A model generated the notes under the pieces. That model was not told the origin of the DNA. It saw nothing but the letters and a program-made list of their open reading frames with translations, and ran no database searches. Shown here one piece after another: positions 17,056 through 25,278 of a DNA stretch of 64,000 nt. Within the stretch, counting starts at the first letter, position 1, and the number at the start of each line of letters is the position of its first letter. Made by a program: the position numbers and the translations under genes. Origin of the DNA: SSF14 sp046331245 (GTDB taxonomy: Bacteria > Actinomycetota > Acidimicrobiia > Acidimicrobiales > Microtrichaceae); assembly GCA_046331245.1 (NCBI GenBank), contig JAXLRH010000002.1, positions 434,001 through 498,000 on the forward strand. The letters are read 5' to 3'.

Positions 17056-17439
17056 ATGCCCTCCCTCGGATCGCCCCGCTACGTCCTGTTCACCAACTTC
17101 CGGAGGAACGGGACGCGGGTGTCGACGCCGGTGTGGTTCGCGCCGCACGGTGACACGTGGGTGTTCTCGACCGCGCCGGATGCCGGCAAGGTGAAGCGGC
17201 TCCGCAACAACCCGGCGGCCGAGATCGCCGCCAGCGACGTCCGGGGTCGCGTGAAGGAGGGCTCCCCCACCTTCACCGGCACGGCACGACTGCTCGACGC
17301 CACCGAGACCGCTGCGGCCGAGCGCGCGCTGGCCGCGAAGTACGGACTCCAGTGGAAGGCGCTGCGCCTCAGCGAGCGGGTGCGCAACCTCGTCGGCATC
17401 AAGGCCGACGCCGCCTACATCTCGGTCACGCTGGACTGA
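17056..17439 (+). CDS. PPOX-fold, F420/flavin-dependent oxidoreductase
   Basis: Split-barrel protein of the pyridoxamine-phosphate-oxidase superfamily. Seen: 127 residues, RYVLFTNFRRNGTRVSTPVWFAPHGDTWVFSTAPDAGKVKRLRNNP, the pattern of the actinobacterial 'PPOX class F420-dependent' group, with the GxxxTPVWF and KVKRLRNN cofactor-phosphate segments. Known members reduce quinones, biliverdin or other electrophiles with F420H2; the substrate here is unknown. Leaderless start with TAGGTT six bases upstream. Convergent with sufB. Confidence 0.85.
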   Translation: MPSLGSPRYVLFTNFRRNGTRVSTPVWFAPHGDTWVFSTAPDAGKVKRLRNNPAAEIAASDVRGRVKEGSPTFTGTARLLDATETAAAERALAAKYGLQWKALRLSERVRNLVGIKADAAYISVTLD

Positions 17440-17444
17440 GCGCG

Positions 17445-17526
17445 AGGCTCAGCCGACGCTCCCCTCCACCCGCCCACGCCACCCCACACGGAGTGGCTTC
17501 GCAGGCTCAGCCCACGCTGCCTTCCA
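17445..17526. repeat. Imperfect duplicate of the sufB 3' end flanking a terminator hairpin
   Basis: The 24 bases at 17445-17468 match 17503-17526 at 21 positions; the second copy covers the last codons and stop of sufB. Read on the sufB strand both encode EGSVG-stop. Between them GCCACCCC/GGAGTGGC (17478-17485 and 17490-17497) forms an 8-bp hairpin with a 4-base loop, a likely terminator for sufB and the convergent PPOX gene. Confidence 0.6.
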
Positions 17527-18904
17527 TCTGAAGCTCGATCAACCGGCTCCACTCCACCGCGTACTCCATGGGGAGTGTGCGGGTGATCGGCTCGATGAAG
17601 CCGTTCACCACCATCGACATGGCCTGCTCCTCGGAGAGGCCACGGCTCTGCAGGTAGAACAGCTGCTCGTCGGCCACCTTGGAGACGGTGGCCTCGTGGC
17701 CGATCACCGCGTCCTTCGAGCCCACCTCCATGTAGGGGTAGGTGTCCGAGATCGACTCGTCGTCGAGGATCAGGGCGTCGCACTGCACGTGTGAGCGGCA
17801 GCCGTACGCACCGTCCTCGATGTGGACGAGGCCGCGGTACGACGTGCGGCCGCCGTCCTTGCTGATCGACTTCGACACGACCTTCGACGTCGTCTCGGGC
17901 GCGGCGTGCACCATCTTGGCGCCCGTGTCCTGGTGCTGGCCGGGGCCGGCGTAGGCGACGGAGAGCACCTCGCCCGAGGCCTTCGGTCCGACGAGCGTGC
18001 AGCCCGGGTATTTCATCGTGAGGCGGCTGCCGATGTTGCCGTCGATCCACTCCATGTGGCCCTCGGCCTCCACCCGCGCACGCTTGGTGACGAGGTTGAA
18101 CACGTTGCTCGACCAGTTCTGGATGGTCGTGTACGTGACACGCGCCGACGGCTTCACCACGATCTCGACCACGGCCGAGTGCAGCGAGTCCGACGTGTAC
18201 ACCGGGGCGGAGCACCCTTCGATGTAGTGCACCTCGGAGCCCTCGTCAGCGATGATGAGCGTCCGCTCGAACTGGCCCATGTTCTCCTGGTTGATCCGGA
18301 AGTAGGCCTGCAACGGCATCGGCACCTTCACGCCCGGCGGGACGTAGATGAACGAGCCGCCCGACCACACGGCCGTGTTGAGCGAGCTGAACTTGTTGTC
18401 GTTGAGCGGGATGACCGTGCCGAAGTACTGCTTCACGAGCTCGGGGTACTCGCGGAGCGCCGTGTCCATGTCGCAGAAGATGATGCCGAGCTCGGCGAGG
18501 TCCTCGCGGTTGCGGTGGAACACCACCTCGCTCTCGAACTGCGCGGTCACGCCGGCGAGGTACTTCCGCTCCGCCTCCGGGATGCCGAGCTTCTCGTAGG
18601 TCGACTTGATGGCGTCGGGCAGGTCGTCCCAGCTGTCGACCTGATGATCGGTGGGCTTGATGTAGTAGTAGATGTCGTCGAAGTAGATCTCCGACATGTC
18701 GCCGCCCCAGCGCGGCATCGGCCGCTTCTCGAAGGCGGTGAGCGACTTGAGGCGACGCTTCAGCATCCACTCGGGCTCGTTCTTCATCTGCGACATCTCG
18801 CGGACCAACGCCTCGTCAAGGCCCTTCTTGGGCTTGAAGACGTAGTCGACGTCGTCGTTCCAGCCGAGCTGGTACTTGCTGAGGTCGAGATCGATGCTGG
18901 TCAT
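17507..18904 (-). CDS. sufB: SufB, Fe-S cluster scaffold subunit
   Basis: Main scaffold of the SUF machine. Seen: 465 residues; SufB hallmarks DMSEIYFDDIYYYIKP, SSLNTAVWSGGSFIYVPPGV, NQENMGQFERTLIIADEGSEVHYIEGC, and near the C-terminus CRSHVQCDALI (persulfide-accepting Cys), IGHEATVSKV (His/Glu involved in cluster formation) and LFYLQSRGLSEEQAMSMVVNGFIEP. The start at ATG 18904 has GGAG upstream; the longer frame is leader. Unlike the common sufBDCSU order, sufB stands alone, about 1.4 kb upstream of the sufD start on the same strand with three other genes between. A TACTAT -10 (18970-18965) is followed by the shared suf motif at the expected transcript start. Confidence 0.95.
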   Translation of the reverse strand: MTSIDLDLSKYQLGWNDDVDYVFKPKKGLDEALVREMSQMKNEPEWMLKRRLKSLTAFEKRPMPRWGGDMSEIYFDDIYYYIKPTDHQVDSWDDLPDAIKSTYEKLGIPEAERKYLAGVTAQFESEVVFHRNREDLAELGIIFCDMDTALREYPELVKQYFGTVIPLNDNKFSSLNTAVWSGGSFIYVPPGVKVPMPLQAYFRINQENMGQFERTLIIADEGSEVHYIEGCSAPVYTSDSLHSAVVEIVVKPSARVTYTTIQNWSSNVFNLVTKRARVEAEGHMEWIDGNIGSRLTMKYPGCTLVGPKASGEVLSVAYAGPGQHQDTGAKMVHAAPETTSKVVSKSISKDGGRTSYRGLVHIEDGAYGCRSHVQCDALILDDESISDTYPYMEVGSKDAVIGHEATVSKVADEQLFYLQSRGLSEEQAMSMVVNGFIEPITRTLPMEYAVEWSRLIELQMEGSVG

Positions 18905-18945
18905 GGCACTCCAATCGGGGGGAGAGCCGACGCCTCGCCGGGGCC

Positions 18946-18960
18946 GGGAATATCTCCTAC
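18946..18960 (-). promoter_or_regulatory. sufB operator motif
   Basis: On the sufB strand this reads GTAGGAGATATTCCC, matching the TAGGrGAwAT motif at sufC and sufD. It lies just downstream of a TACTAT -10-like hexamer (18970-18965), over the predicted transcription start. Confidence 0.55.
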
Positions 18961-19019
18961 GTGCATAGTAACAACCCCAACCCGCGCACGACCACCGGTG
19001 TTCCCGCCCACCTCTCTCG

Positions 19020-19074
19020 CGGTTTTTGGGGTTCGTTGTGTTCACCCCTCGCGCACAACGAACCCCAAAACCCG
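19020..19074. terminator. Long hairpin, copy B of the GTTCGTTGTG repeat family
   Basis: Arms 19020-19040 and 19054-19074 pair over 21 positions with one mismatch, around a 13-base loop. The inner arm GGGGTTCGTTGTG and, on the opposite strand, the loop TGCGCGAGGG are the same as in the hairpin at 12780-12832. It follows the end of the gamma-carbonic-anhydrase gene and precedes the sufB promoter. Confidence 0.7.
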
Positions 19075-19107
19075 AGGAGGAGGAGTGAGGAGTGAGGACG
19101 AGGAGTG

Positions 19108-19626
19108 TCAGTCGACGCGTCGGAGCTCGAGCTTGTAGCGGGCGGCGCGATCGACGTAGCTCTGCACGCCGAGGTCGAACCAGCCGGGCGTCACGGCGTT
19201 CTCGCGGATGGTGATCGGCACGCCGAGCGCCATGGCGAGGGGCGGGATCACCTTGCGGTTGGGCACCATCGCGTTGGCGCCGATGACCGCCTCGGCGCCC
19301 ACCACCACCTCGTGCAGCACCACCGAGCCCGAGCCGACGAGCGCCTTGTCCTCGATCGTGCAGCCCTCGAGGTGGACGTTGTGGCCCACCGTCACCTCGT
19401 TGCCGATGCGGGTGGGATGGAAGAACGTGGTGTGCACGATCGTGCCGTCCTGCACCGACGACCGCTCGCCGACGTAGATGAAGCCGTCGTCGCCGCGGAG
19501 CACCGCCGTGGGCCAGATCGACGAGTGGGCGCCGATCACGACGGAGCCGATGATCACCGCGTCGGGGTGCACGTAGGCGTCGGGATGGATGTCGGGAACC
19601 TGGTCACCCAGGGCGTAGATCGGCAC
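19108..19626 (-). CDS. Gamma-carbonic-anhydrase-like hexapeptide-repeat protein
   Basis: Left-handed beta-helix trimer of the gamma-CA/PaaY/YrdA group. Seen: 172 residues; hexapeptide turns from about 12 to 135; the metal ligands are present as IVHTT and GHNVHLEG. Known: some members hydrate CO2, others act as thioesterases or have no measurable activity. It runs 7 bases after the flavin reductase gene on the same strand, so the two are probably co-transcribed. The protein has the common length of stand-alone members. Confidence 0.88.
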   Translation of the reverse strand: MPIYALGDQVPDIHPDAYVHPDAVIIGSVVIGAHSSIWPTAVLRGDDGFIYVGERSSVQDGTIVHTTFFHPTRIGNEVTVGHNVHLEGCTIEDKALVGSGSVVLHEVVVGAEAVIGANAMVPNRKVIPPLAMALGVPITIRENAVTPGWFDLGVQSYVDRAARYKLELRRVD

Positions 19627-19633
19627 GGTGGCG

Positions 19634-20137
19634 TCAGTCGACCGGGCCGAGCTTGCCGTAGCTGCCCTTGAAGAACAGCAGCGGTCCGTGCTCCGAGTTG
19701 TCGACGCCGAGGCCCCGCACCCGCCCGATCACGATGTCGTGGTCACCGCCGTCGTAGACGTGCTCGAGCGTGCAGTCGATGTGGGCGATGCAACCGTCGA
19801 GCTTGGGGCCGCCGGTGGCGACGGCCGGCGTCCAGTCGAGGCCCTCGAACTTGTCGTCCATCTTCGAGGAGAACTGCCCCGACACCGGCACCTGCGCGTC
19901 GGACAGTACGTTCACCACGAAGTGACCGGCGCCCTTGATGAGCGCCCACGAGCTCGACTGCTTGCCGACGCAGAACCCGACGAGGGGCGGGTCGAGCGAC
20001 ACCGAGAAGAACGAGCCCACTGCGAGGCCGGCCGGCTTGCCATCGGTGACCGCGGCGACGACGGTGACGCCCGTCGGGAAGTGGCCGAGCACCTTGCGGA
20101 ACTCGGCGGAGTCGATGGCGATGGCTTCGTCGGACAC
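19634..20137 (-). CDS. Flavin reductase-like FMN-binding protein
   Basis: Split-barrel flavin reductase of the HpaC/ActVB family, which supplies reduced flavin to two-component monooxygenases. Seen: 167 residues; FRKVLGHFPTGVTVVAAVTDGKPAGLAVGSFFSVSLDPPLVGFCV is the diagnostic N-terminal block, and GRVRGL with the late HGPLLFFKGSYGKL strand closes the barrel. No monooxygenase component is adjacent; the LLM protein at 37327 is a distant possibility only. It probably shares a transcript with the hexapeptide protein downstream. Confidence 0.88.
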   Translation of the reverse strand: MSDEAIAIDSAEFRKVLGHFPTGVTVVAAVTDGKPAGLAVGSFFSVSLDPPLVGFCVGKQSSSWALIKGAGHFVVNVLSDAQVPVSGQFSSKMDDKFEGLDWTPAVATGGPKLDGCIAHIDCTLEHVYDGGDHDIVIGRVRGLGVDNSEHGPLLFFKGSYGKLGPVD

Positions 20138-20173
20138 GGGTCCCCCTGGTCGGTGCTGGATGACGTGCGGAGG

Positions 20174-20650
20174 CTACTGCTCCGCCGGCCGGGCCTTCGC
20201 CGCCAGCTCGGCGCGACGCGCCTCCCAGCCGGCGATCATCGTGCCGAACGCGGCGGGGTTGTAGATGTCCTCCTCGTAGGAGAACTGGTGCTGGCCCGCG
20301 TACTTCAGGAGCGTGAAGTTGTACTCCTGGTGGATCGAGCCGTCGCCCGGATCGCTCATGCGGTTCCACACCTGGCAGATGATCCAGCCGCGGTCCTCGT
20401 CGATGATGTGCCACTCGATCGGGAAGTGCGGCATCTCGTTGCCGGGGTAGGTGTTCGCACACACCTCGGTGATCCAGCGCAGCACCGCGGCGCGGCCGCC
20501 GATCTCGCCGTACATGTGCTCCTTGTAGGTGCAGTCCTCGGTGAAGCAGTTCGCCCACTCGGTCCAGTCGCCGGTGGTGCCACCCTTCAGCGCGGCGGCC
20601 TTGTAGGCGTCGAACGCGTTCTCCAGCTCGTCGCGACTCCAGCGTCCCAT
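20174..20650 (-). CDS. SnoaL-like/NTF2-fold protein
   Basis: Small cone-fold protein of unknown substrate. Seen: 158 residues; DWTEWANCFTEDCTYKEHMYGEIGGRAAVLRWI matches the first half of SnoaL/NTF2 domains, with a Trp-rich beta sheet (IEWHIIDEDRGWIICQVWNRM) following. Such proteins act as isomerases, hydratases or dehydratases on steroids and polyketides, or simply as binding modules. It is upstream of the flavin reductase by 36 bases on the same strand and could be in one unit with it. Confidence 0.75.
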   Translation of the reverse strand: MGRWSRDELENAFDAYKAAALKGGTTGDWTEWANCFTEDCTYKEHMYGEIGGRAAVLRWITEVCANTYPGNEMPHFPIEWHIIDEDRGWIICQVWNRMSDPGDGSIHQEYNFTLLKYAGQHQFSYEEDIYNPAAFGTMIAGWEARRAELAAKARPAEQ

Positions 20651-20696
20651 GTGATCCCCCCGATGATGTCGACCGCGGTCGCCGTCGATCCGGCCG

Positions 20697-21638
20697 TCAG
20701 CATGACAGATCGAGCTCGAGCCCCTCGGCCGCGGCGATCACCGACGGACCACGGCGCAGCGCCGACATCGCGGCGGCGTGCTCGCACAGCGAGTCGACCG
20801 TGTCGTCGTCGTGGGACGGGTCGTGGTGGTACAGCGCCAGCTGCTTGACGCCGGCCTGCGCCGCCACCTCGATCGCGTACTCGGTGGTGCAGTGGCCCCA
20901 GTCGAACCGCTCGGCGAACTCGGGCGCGGTGTACTGCGCGTCGTGGATCAGGAGGTCGACGCCGTCGCACAGCTCCAGCACCGAATCGGCCACGACCGTC
21001 GACTGGCAGCCGGGCTGCTGGTGGTCGCTCACGTACGCCAGCGACGCACCGCCGACGTCGATGCGGAAGCCGAGCGTGGGTCCGACGTGGGGCACGTCGC
21101 GTGACGTCACGATCGCCGGGCCGAGCTCGATCGGGTCGCCCGTCGCCTCCTCGAACGTGGTGGTGCCGGCCAGCTGCTCGAGCGTCACCGGGAAGTACGG
21201 CGGGCACAGGAACTGGTGGAACGCCTCCTCGAGCGTGCGATCCTCCTGCGGCGGGCCGATGATGTGCATCGACGACTCGGCTCGGTGCAGCGGGGGGAAG
21301 AACGGCAGGCCCTGCACGTGGTCCCAGTGGAGGTGGCTCACGAGCGCCGTGGCGCGGAACGGACGGGAGCCGCCGGCGGCGCACACGTCGGTGCCCCAGA
21401 AGCGGAGGCCGGTGCCCAGATCGAGGACGATCGGATCGAACCCGTCGCCGGTGACGACGACGCAGGCGGTGTTCCCACCGATGCGCTGGTTCGACTCACA
21501 CGAGCATGGCGTCGAACCGCGAACCCCGTAGAACTTGACCCTCAGCGCACCAGCCCCTTTGTGCTGACTTCCCCCGTGACAGTTGGTGACCTTACGACGT
21601 TCATCTCGTGTCGAGATAGCCGTTGTGACCGATTTCAT
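20697..21638 (-). CDS. MBL-fold metallo-hydrolase
   Basis: Metallo-beta-lactamase-fold hydrolase of the RNase Z/phosphodiesterase-like branch. Seen: VKFYGVRGSTPCSCESNQRI opening, the metal motif SHLHWDHVQGLPFF, later VSDHQ, HDAQY and ALYHHDPSHDD. The family N-terminus begins at residue ~32 of the longest frame. A CTG codon at 21545-21543 with AAGGGG upstream would give exactly that protein, while the only ATG is at 21638, so the first ~31 residues may not be translated. The substrate is unknown; a cyclic nucleotide or tRNA-like ligand is possible. It is divergent from the DNA methyltransferase. Confidence 0.85.
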   Translation of the reverse strand: MKSVTTAISTRDERRKVTNCHGGSQHKGAGALRVKFYGVRGSTPCSCESNQRIGGNTACVVVTGDGFDPIVLDLGTGLRFWGTDVCAAGGSRPFRATALVSHLHWDHVQGLPFFPPLHRAESSMHIIGPPQEDRTLEEAFHQFLCPPYFPVTLEQLAGTTTFEEATGDPIELGPAIVTSRDVPHVGPTLGFRIDVGGASLAYVSDHQQPGCQSTVVADSVLELCDGVDLLIHDAQYTAPEFAERFDWGHCTTEYAIEVAAQAGVKQLALYHHDPSHDDDTVDSLCEHAAAMSALRRGPSVIAAAEGLELDLSC

Positions 21639-21685
21639 TGTCGTTCAACCACGGACTACCCGCCACGACCTCCGGCGAGACGGTC

Positions 21686-21698
21686 GGGGGTTCGTTGT
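21686..21698 (+). repeat. Solo half-arm of the GTTCGTTGTG repeat
   Basis: GGGGGTTCGTTGT repeats the left arm of the hairpin at 12780-12832 but has no complementary arm nearby. It lies 14 bases before the TAGTGT -10 of the methyltransferase gene. It may be an eroded copy or chance. Confidence 0.35.
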
Positions 21699-21725
21699 CG
21701 GTGGTCACCACTAGTGTCTGCACCC

Positions 21726-23162
21726 ATGGCCCGCCGCAAGCAGACGAGCACGTCCGAGTTCGGCGTCGGCAAACGCGAGAGCCACGACTCCTCCGCGTTC
21801 TACGAGCGCTTCGAGGCGTCGAACCTCCGGAGCGTCAAGGACTTCGTCCCCGACCCGTCCTTCCCCAGCGCGATCTACTGCGGCGACTCCACCGACATGT
21901 CCGCCGTGCCCGACGACAGCGTCGCCCTGGTCGTCACGTCACCCCCCTACTTCGCGGGCAAGAAGTACGAGATCGAGTTCGAGCGCGAGGGCGTGCCCGC
22001 CTCCTACCTCGAGTACCTCGAGATGCTGCACGACGTCTTCGCCGAGTGCGTCCGCGTGCTCGAACCGGGCGGCCGCATCGCCGTCAACGTCGCCAACCTC
22101 GGTCGCAAGCCGTATCGCAGCCTCTCCGCCGACGTCATCCACATCCTGCAGGACCGCCTCGGCCTCTTCCTCCGCGGCGAGATCATCTGGCAGAAGGGCG
22201 AGGGCGCCAACGGCTCCTGCGCGTGGGGGTCGTTCCGCAACGCGTCCAACCCGGTGCTGCGCGACATCACCGAGCGCGTCGTCGTGGCCAGCAAGGGCCA
22301 GCTCGAACGGGCGCTCGAACGCAAGAAGCGCGAGGCCGCCGGCCTGCCGCATGCGACCGACGTGCTCACCGAGGACTTCATGGCGTCCACGCTCGACGTC
22401 TGGAACATTCCGCCCGAGAGCGCGAAGCGGGTCAACCACCCCGCTCCGTTCCCCGTCGAACTGCCCCAACAGCTCATCGAGCTCTACACCTATCGCGACG
22501 ACCTGGTGCTCGACCCGTTCCTCGGCAGCGGCTCGTCCGTGGTCGCCGCGATCCGCAGCGGCCGGCGCTACGTCGGCTACGACCTCGACCCCGCGTACGT
22601 CGAGATCGCCGCCGGGCGCATCGCCGAGGAGACGGCCGCGCTCGCCGAACCGGCGCCTGCCGACGACTTCGGCGCCCGGGTCCGCGACGACGGCAAGGCC
22701 GCGCAGAAGCTGGCCCTCGAACAGCTCGAGGCCGCCGGCTTCCGCAACATCGCCGCCGACCGCCGCCTCGGCCGCACCGGCGTCGTCGTCAACTACGTCG
22801 CCGAGGACGCCACCGGTGGCGAGTGGTACGTCGACGTCGCCGGGTCGTTCACCAAGCACCGCGGCGGTCTCCTCCGCACCGACGTCGTGTGGCGCACGCT
22901 CGGTCGGGCCGCCGCGCTCAAGCGATTCCGCGGCCAGGGGCGCACCGAGACTCCCCTGCTGGTCCTCACGTCGCACCTCCCACGTCGGTCGAGCGAGGGT
23001 GACCGCGCGATGCGCGCCGCCGGTCCCGACCTGTTGTTCGACGTCGTCGACATGCTCTCGGCCGACTCCGTCGACCGCCTCCGGTCGTACTGCTCCGCCG
23101 GCGCCGGGCAAGGGCCGCAGCCGGGGTTCTGGAGCGCCGCCGAGCTCGACGCCACCGACTGA
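21726..23162 (+). CDS. Site-specific DNA methyltransferase (N4-cytosine or N6-adenine) with C-terminal extension
   Basis: Seen: 478 residues; motif IV VVTSPPYFAGKKY (near 75) precedes motif I VLDPFLGSGSSVVAA (near 261), the beta-class order, with the TSPPY form common in N4-cytosine enzymes. A further ~170 residues (about 310-478: KLALEQLEAAGFRNIAADRR, WYVDVAGSFTKHRGGLLRTD, LLVLTSHLPRRSS) lie beyond the catalytic core and may recognise DNA. No restriction endonuclease is adjacent, so it looks like an orphan enzyme or part of an unusual pair with the overlapping small gene. ATG 21726 is fixed by TAGTGT (21712-21717) eight bases upstream. Confidence 0.88.
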   Translation: MARRKQTSTSEFGVGKRESHDSSAFYERFEASNLRSVKDFVPDPSFPSAIYCGDSTDMSAVPDDSVALVVTSPPYFAGKKYEIEFEREGVPASYLEYLEMLHDVFAECVRVLEPGGRIAVNVANLGRKPYRSLSADVIHILQDRLGLFLRGEIIWQKGEGANGSCAWGSFRNASNPVLRDITERVVVASKGQLERALERKKREAAGLPHATDVLTEDFMASTLDVWNIPPESAKRVNHPAPFPVELPQQLIELYTYRDDLVLDPFLGSGSSVVAAIRSGRRYVGYDLDPAYVEIAAGRIAEETAALAEPAPADDFGARVRDDGKAAQKLALEQLEAAGFRNIAADRRLGRTGVVVNYVAEDATGGEWYVDVAGSFTKHRGGLLRTDVVWRTLGRAAALKRFRGQGRTETPLLVLTSHLPRRSSEGDRAMRAAGPDLLFDVVDMLSADSVDRLRSYCSAGAGQGPQPGFWSAAELDATD

Positions 23163-23476
23163 TGGCCCGCCGCGTCGCCTGCGCCGTGCTGCGGGACGAG
23201 TCGCCGATCGTGTTCGTCGCCGAGGACGAAGCGACCCTCAACTGGCTGCTCGCACTACGCCTGATCGCCCAGACCCCGGGGCACCGCCTCAGCGAGGGAT
23301 TCCGCGACGAGCTCCGCGCCGCGCTGCGCGAGGAGCGCTGGGGCGACGCCGTGTCCATGTGGGTCATCCACGAGGACGCCGAGCTCGACGTCGACCCCTC
23401 CCTCACGTTCTTCGAGACGAGCGACGCCGAGCTGGCGGCGGACGAGCTGCAGTTCACGCCGCTGTTCCGCGACTGA
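23162..23476 (+). CDS. Small hypothetical overlapping the methyltransferase gene
   Basis: Family not recognised. Seen: 104 residues, acidic, no signal; an N-terminal segment (VACAVLRDESPIVFVAEDEATLNWLLAL), a helix rich in Arg/Glu (GFRDELRAALREERWGDAVSMWVI) and a short acidic C-terminus. The ATG overlaps the methyltransferase stop (TGATG), so the two are translationally coupled and probably functionally linked. It is too small for a typical endonuclease and shows no obvious nuclease motif. Confidence 0.6.
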   Translation: MARRVACAVLRDESPIVFVAEDEATLNWLLALRLIAQTPGHRLSEGFRDELRAALREERWGDAVSMWVIHEDAELDVDPSLTFFETSDAELAADELQFTPLFRD

Positions 23477-23517
23477 CGCGGCGTCGCGCCCTGCGCTCCT
23501 CTTCTAAGGTCCGGGCC

Positions 23518-24396
23518 ATGACTACCTGGACCGAGGGACGCGTCACCGCGAACGACATCGACTTCGCCTACTTCGAGCAGGGGTCGGGGCCCCTGGCCCT
23601 GTGCATGCACGGCTACCCCGACACGGCGCACACGTGGCGCTACCTGCTCCCCGAGCTGGCGGCCGCCGGCTACCGCGCCGTCGCCCCGTTCAACCGCGGC
23701 TACGCGCCCACCTCGCTCGCCGCCGACGGCGTGTACCAGTCGGGCGTGCTCGGCGTCGACGCCAACGCGCTGCACGAGGCACTCGGCGCCGACGGTGATG
23801 CCGTGATCATCGGCCACGACTACGGAGCGATGGGCGCGTACGCCGCGTCGACCCTCGCGCCCGACCGCTGGCGTCGCGTCGTCGCTGCAGCGGTGCCGCC
23901 CGGCCCGATCGTGGGCCAGAGCATCTTCACCTACGAGCAGCTGAAGTTGAGCTGGTACATCTTCTTCCAGCTCACGCCGTTCGCCGACGTCGCCGTGTCG
24001 ATGAACGACTACGAGTTCATCACCAAGCTGTGGCGCGACTGGTCACCGGGGTACGACGAGGCCATCGACGTCGACCACTTCATCGCCGCGATGGCGTCTC
24101 CCGAGCACCTGAGCGCGGCGCTCGGCTACTACCGACAGACGCTGCAGTTCGAGCTCCAGAAGCCGGAGCTGACGGACGCCCAGATGGGCACGTTGTCGAT
24201 CCCCACCATGCCGCTCCTCTACCTCCACGGCCGCAACGACGGCTGCATGGCGCCGTGGGCCGCCGAGGGCGCCGGCTCGGTGCTGACGGTGCCGGGCAGC
24301 CGCGCCGAGATGGTGGCCGACGCCGGGCACTTCCTCCACCTCGAGCAGCCGGAGGTCGTGAACCGGCTGATCCTCGACTTCCTCGCGGAGGCCTGA
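23518..24396 (+). CDS. Alpha/beta hydrolase, epoxide-hydrolase-like
   Basis: Seen: 292 residues; oxyanion motif CMHGYPDTAHTW, nucleophile elbow IIGHDYGAMGAY with Asp in place of Ser, and the late catalytic His in VADAGHFLHLEQPEVV. An Asp nucleophile in GHDYG with HGYPD is the pattern of epoxide hydrolases and haloalkane dehalogenases rather than esterases. The substrate is unknown. Leaderless start: TAAGGT (23505-23510) ends 7 bases before the ATG. Convergent with mutY, 3 bases between the stops. Confidence 0.85.
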   Translation: MTTWTEGRVTANDIDFAYFEQGSGPLALCMHGYPDTAHTWRYLLPELAAAGYRAVAPFNRGYAPTSLAADGVYQSGVLGVDANALHEALGADGDAVIIGHDYGAMGAYAASTLAPDRWRRVVAAAVPPGPIVGQSIFTYEQLKLSWYIFFQLTPFADVAVSMNDYEFITKLWRDWSPGYDEAIDVDHFIAAMASPEHLSAALGYYRQTLQFELQKPELTDAQMGTLSIPTMPLLYLHGRNDGCMAPWAAEGAGSVLTVPGSRAEMVADAGHFLHLEQPEVVNRLILDFLAEA

Positions 24397-24399
24397 GGC

Positions 24400-25278
24400 T
24401 CACCCCACCGACGCGAAGCCGTGGTCGGTCTCGCGCAGCAGGCCGTCGTCGACCAGCGAGTGGGCCACGCGCAGGGCGCGTGACGCGTCGCCGGTCCAGC
24501 CCAGCAGCGGTGCGAGATCGGCGAGCGCGAGCGGCCTGTCGGCGACGGCGCGGAGCACGCGTCCGCGCGCCTGGCGGTCCGAACCCTCGAAGGGACCCTG
24601 TCGCGTGCTCACGCCGGCCGAGCCCACGGCCGGGTCCGGCTCCGGCCATCCCTCGAGGGCCCACGCGCAGGTCGCGGCCAGCGGGCAGTCGTCGCAGGCG
24701 GGAGTCGGTCGGCAGAGCAACGCACCGAGATCCATCAGCGACTGGTTGTGCGCCCACCCCGTTCCCGGGGCGACGAGATCGTCGGCGAGCTGCTGCGCCT
24801 GACGCGTCGTGAGCGAGCCGCCGCTGCGGCGGGCCAGGACGCGGGCGATGTTGGTGTCGACCACGCCGACGTCGTGCTCGAACGCGAACGCGAGCACGGC
24901 GCGCGCCGTGTACGGACCGATGCCCGGCAGGTCCATGAGCGAGCGGAGGTCGGCCGGCAGCGCTCCTCCGTGCCGTTCGGTCACAACCCGGGCCGTGTCG
25001 TGCAGCGCCTTGCACCGGCGCGGATACCCGAGCCCGCTCCACACCGCCAGCAGTTCGGCGAGCGGTGCGCCCGCAGCGGCCGCCGGCGTGGGCCACCGGT
25101 CGAGGAACTCCTCCCACTTGGGCACGACGCGGGCCGCCTGCGTCTGTTGCAGCATCACCTCGCTGACCAGCACGGCCCATGGGTCGCGGGTGTGGCGCCA
25201 CGGCAGGTCGCGGCGCACCCGCTCACCCCATGCCAGGAGTCCGTCGGTGTCAGTCGCTTCGACGGGTGGCGTGGACAT
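24400..25278 (-). CDS. mutY: MutY, A/G-specific adenine glycosylase
   Basis: Base-excision repair enzyme that removes adenine opposite 8-oxoguanine. Seen: 292 residues; LPWRHTRDPWAVLVSEVMLQQTQAARV with catalytic Glu, helix-hairpin-helix LPGIGPYTARAVLAF, catalytic Asp in VVDTNIARV, and four Fe-S cysteines spaced C-x5-C-x2-C-x5-C, one residue shorter than the usual first gap. No C-terminal NUDIX-like domain is present; a winged-helix-like tail (about 240-290) replaces it, as in other actinobacterial MutY. It overlaps the upstream methyltransferase gene by 29 bases. Confidence 0.9.
   Translation of the reverse strand: MSTPPVEATDTDGLLAWGERVRRDLPWRHTRDPWAVLVSEVMLQQTQAARVVPKWEEFLDRWPTPAAAAGAPLAELLAVWSGLGYPRRCKALHDTARVVTERHGGALPADLRSLMDLPGIGPYTARAVLAFAFEHDVGVVDTNIARVLARRSGGSLTTRQAQQLADDLVAPGTGWAHNQSLMDLGALLCRPTPACDDCPLAATCAWALEGWPEPDPAVGSAGVSTRQGPFEGSDRQARGRVLRAVADRPLALADLAPLLGWTGDASRALRVAHSLVDDGLLRETDHGFASVG

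Noticed and set aside
21726..23476. Complete restriction-modification system
   Set aside because: The overlapping 104-residue protein has no PD-(D/E)xK or HNH motif and is too short for a typical endonuclease; only an orphan or unusual pair can be claimed.
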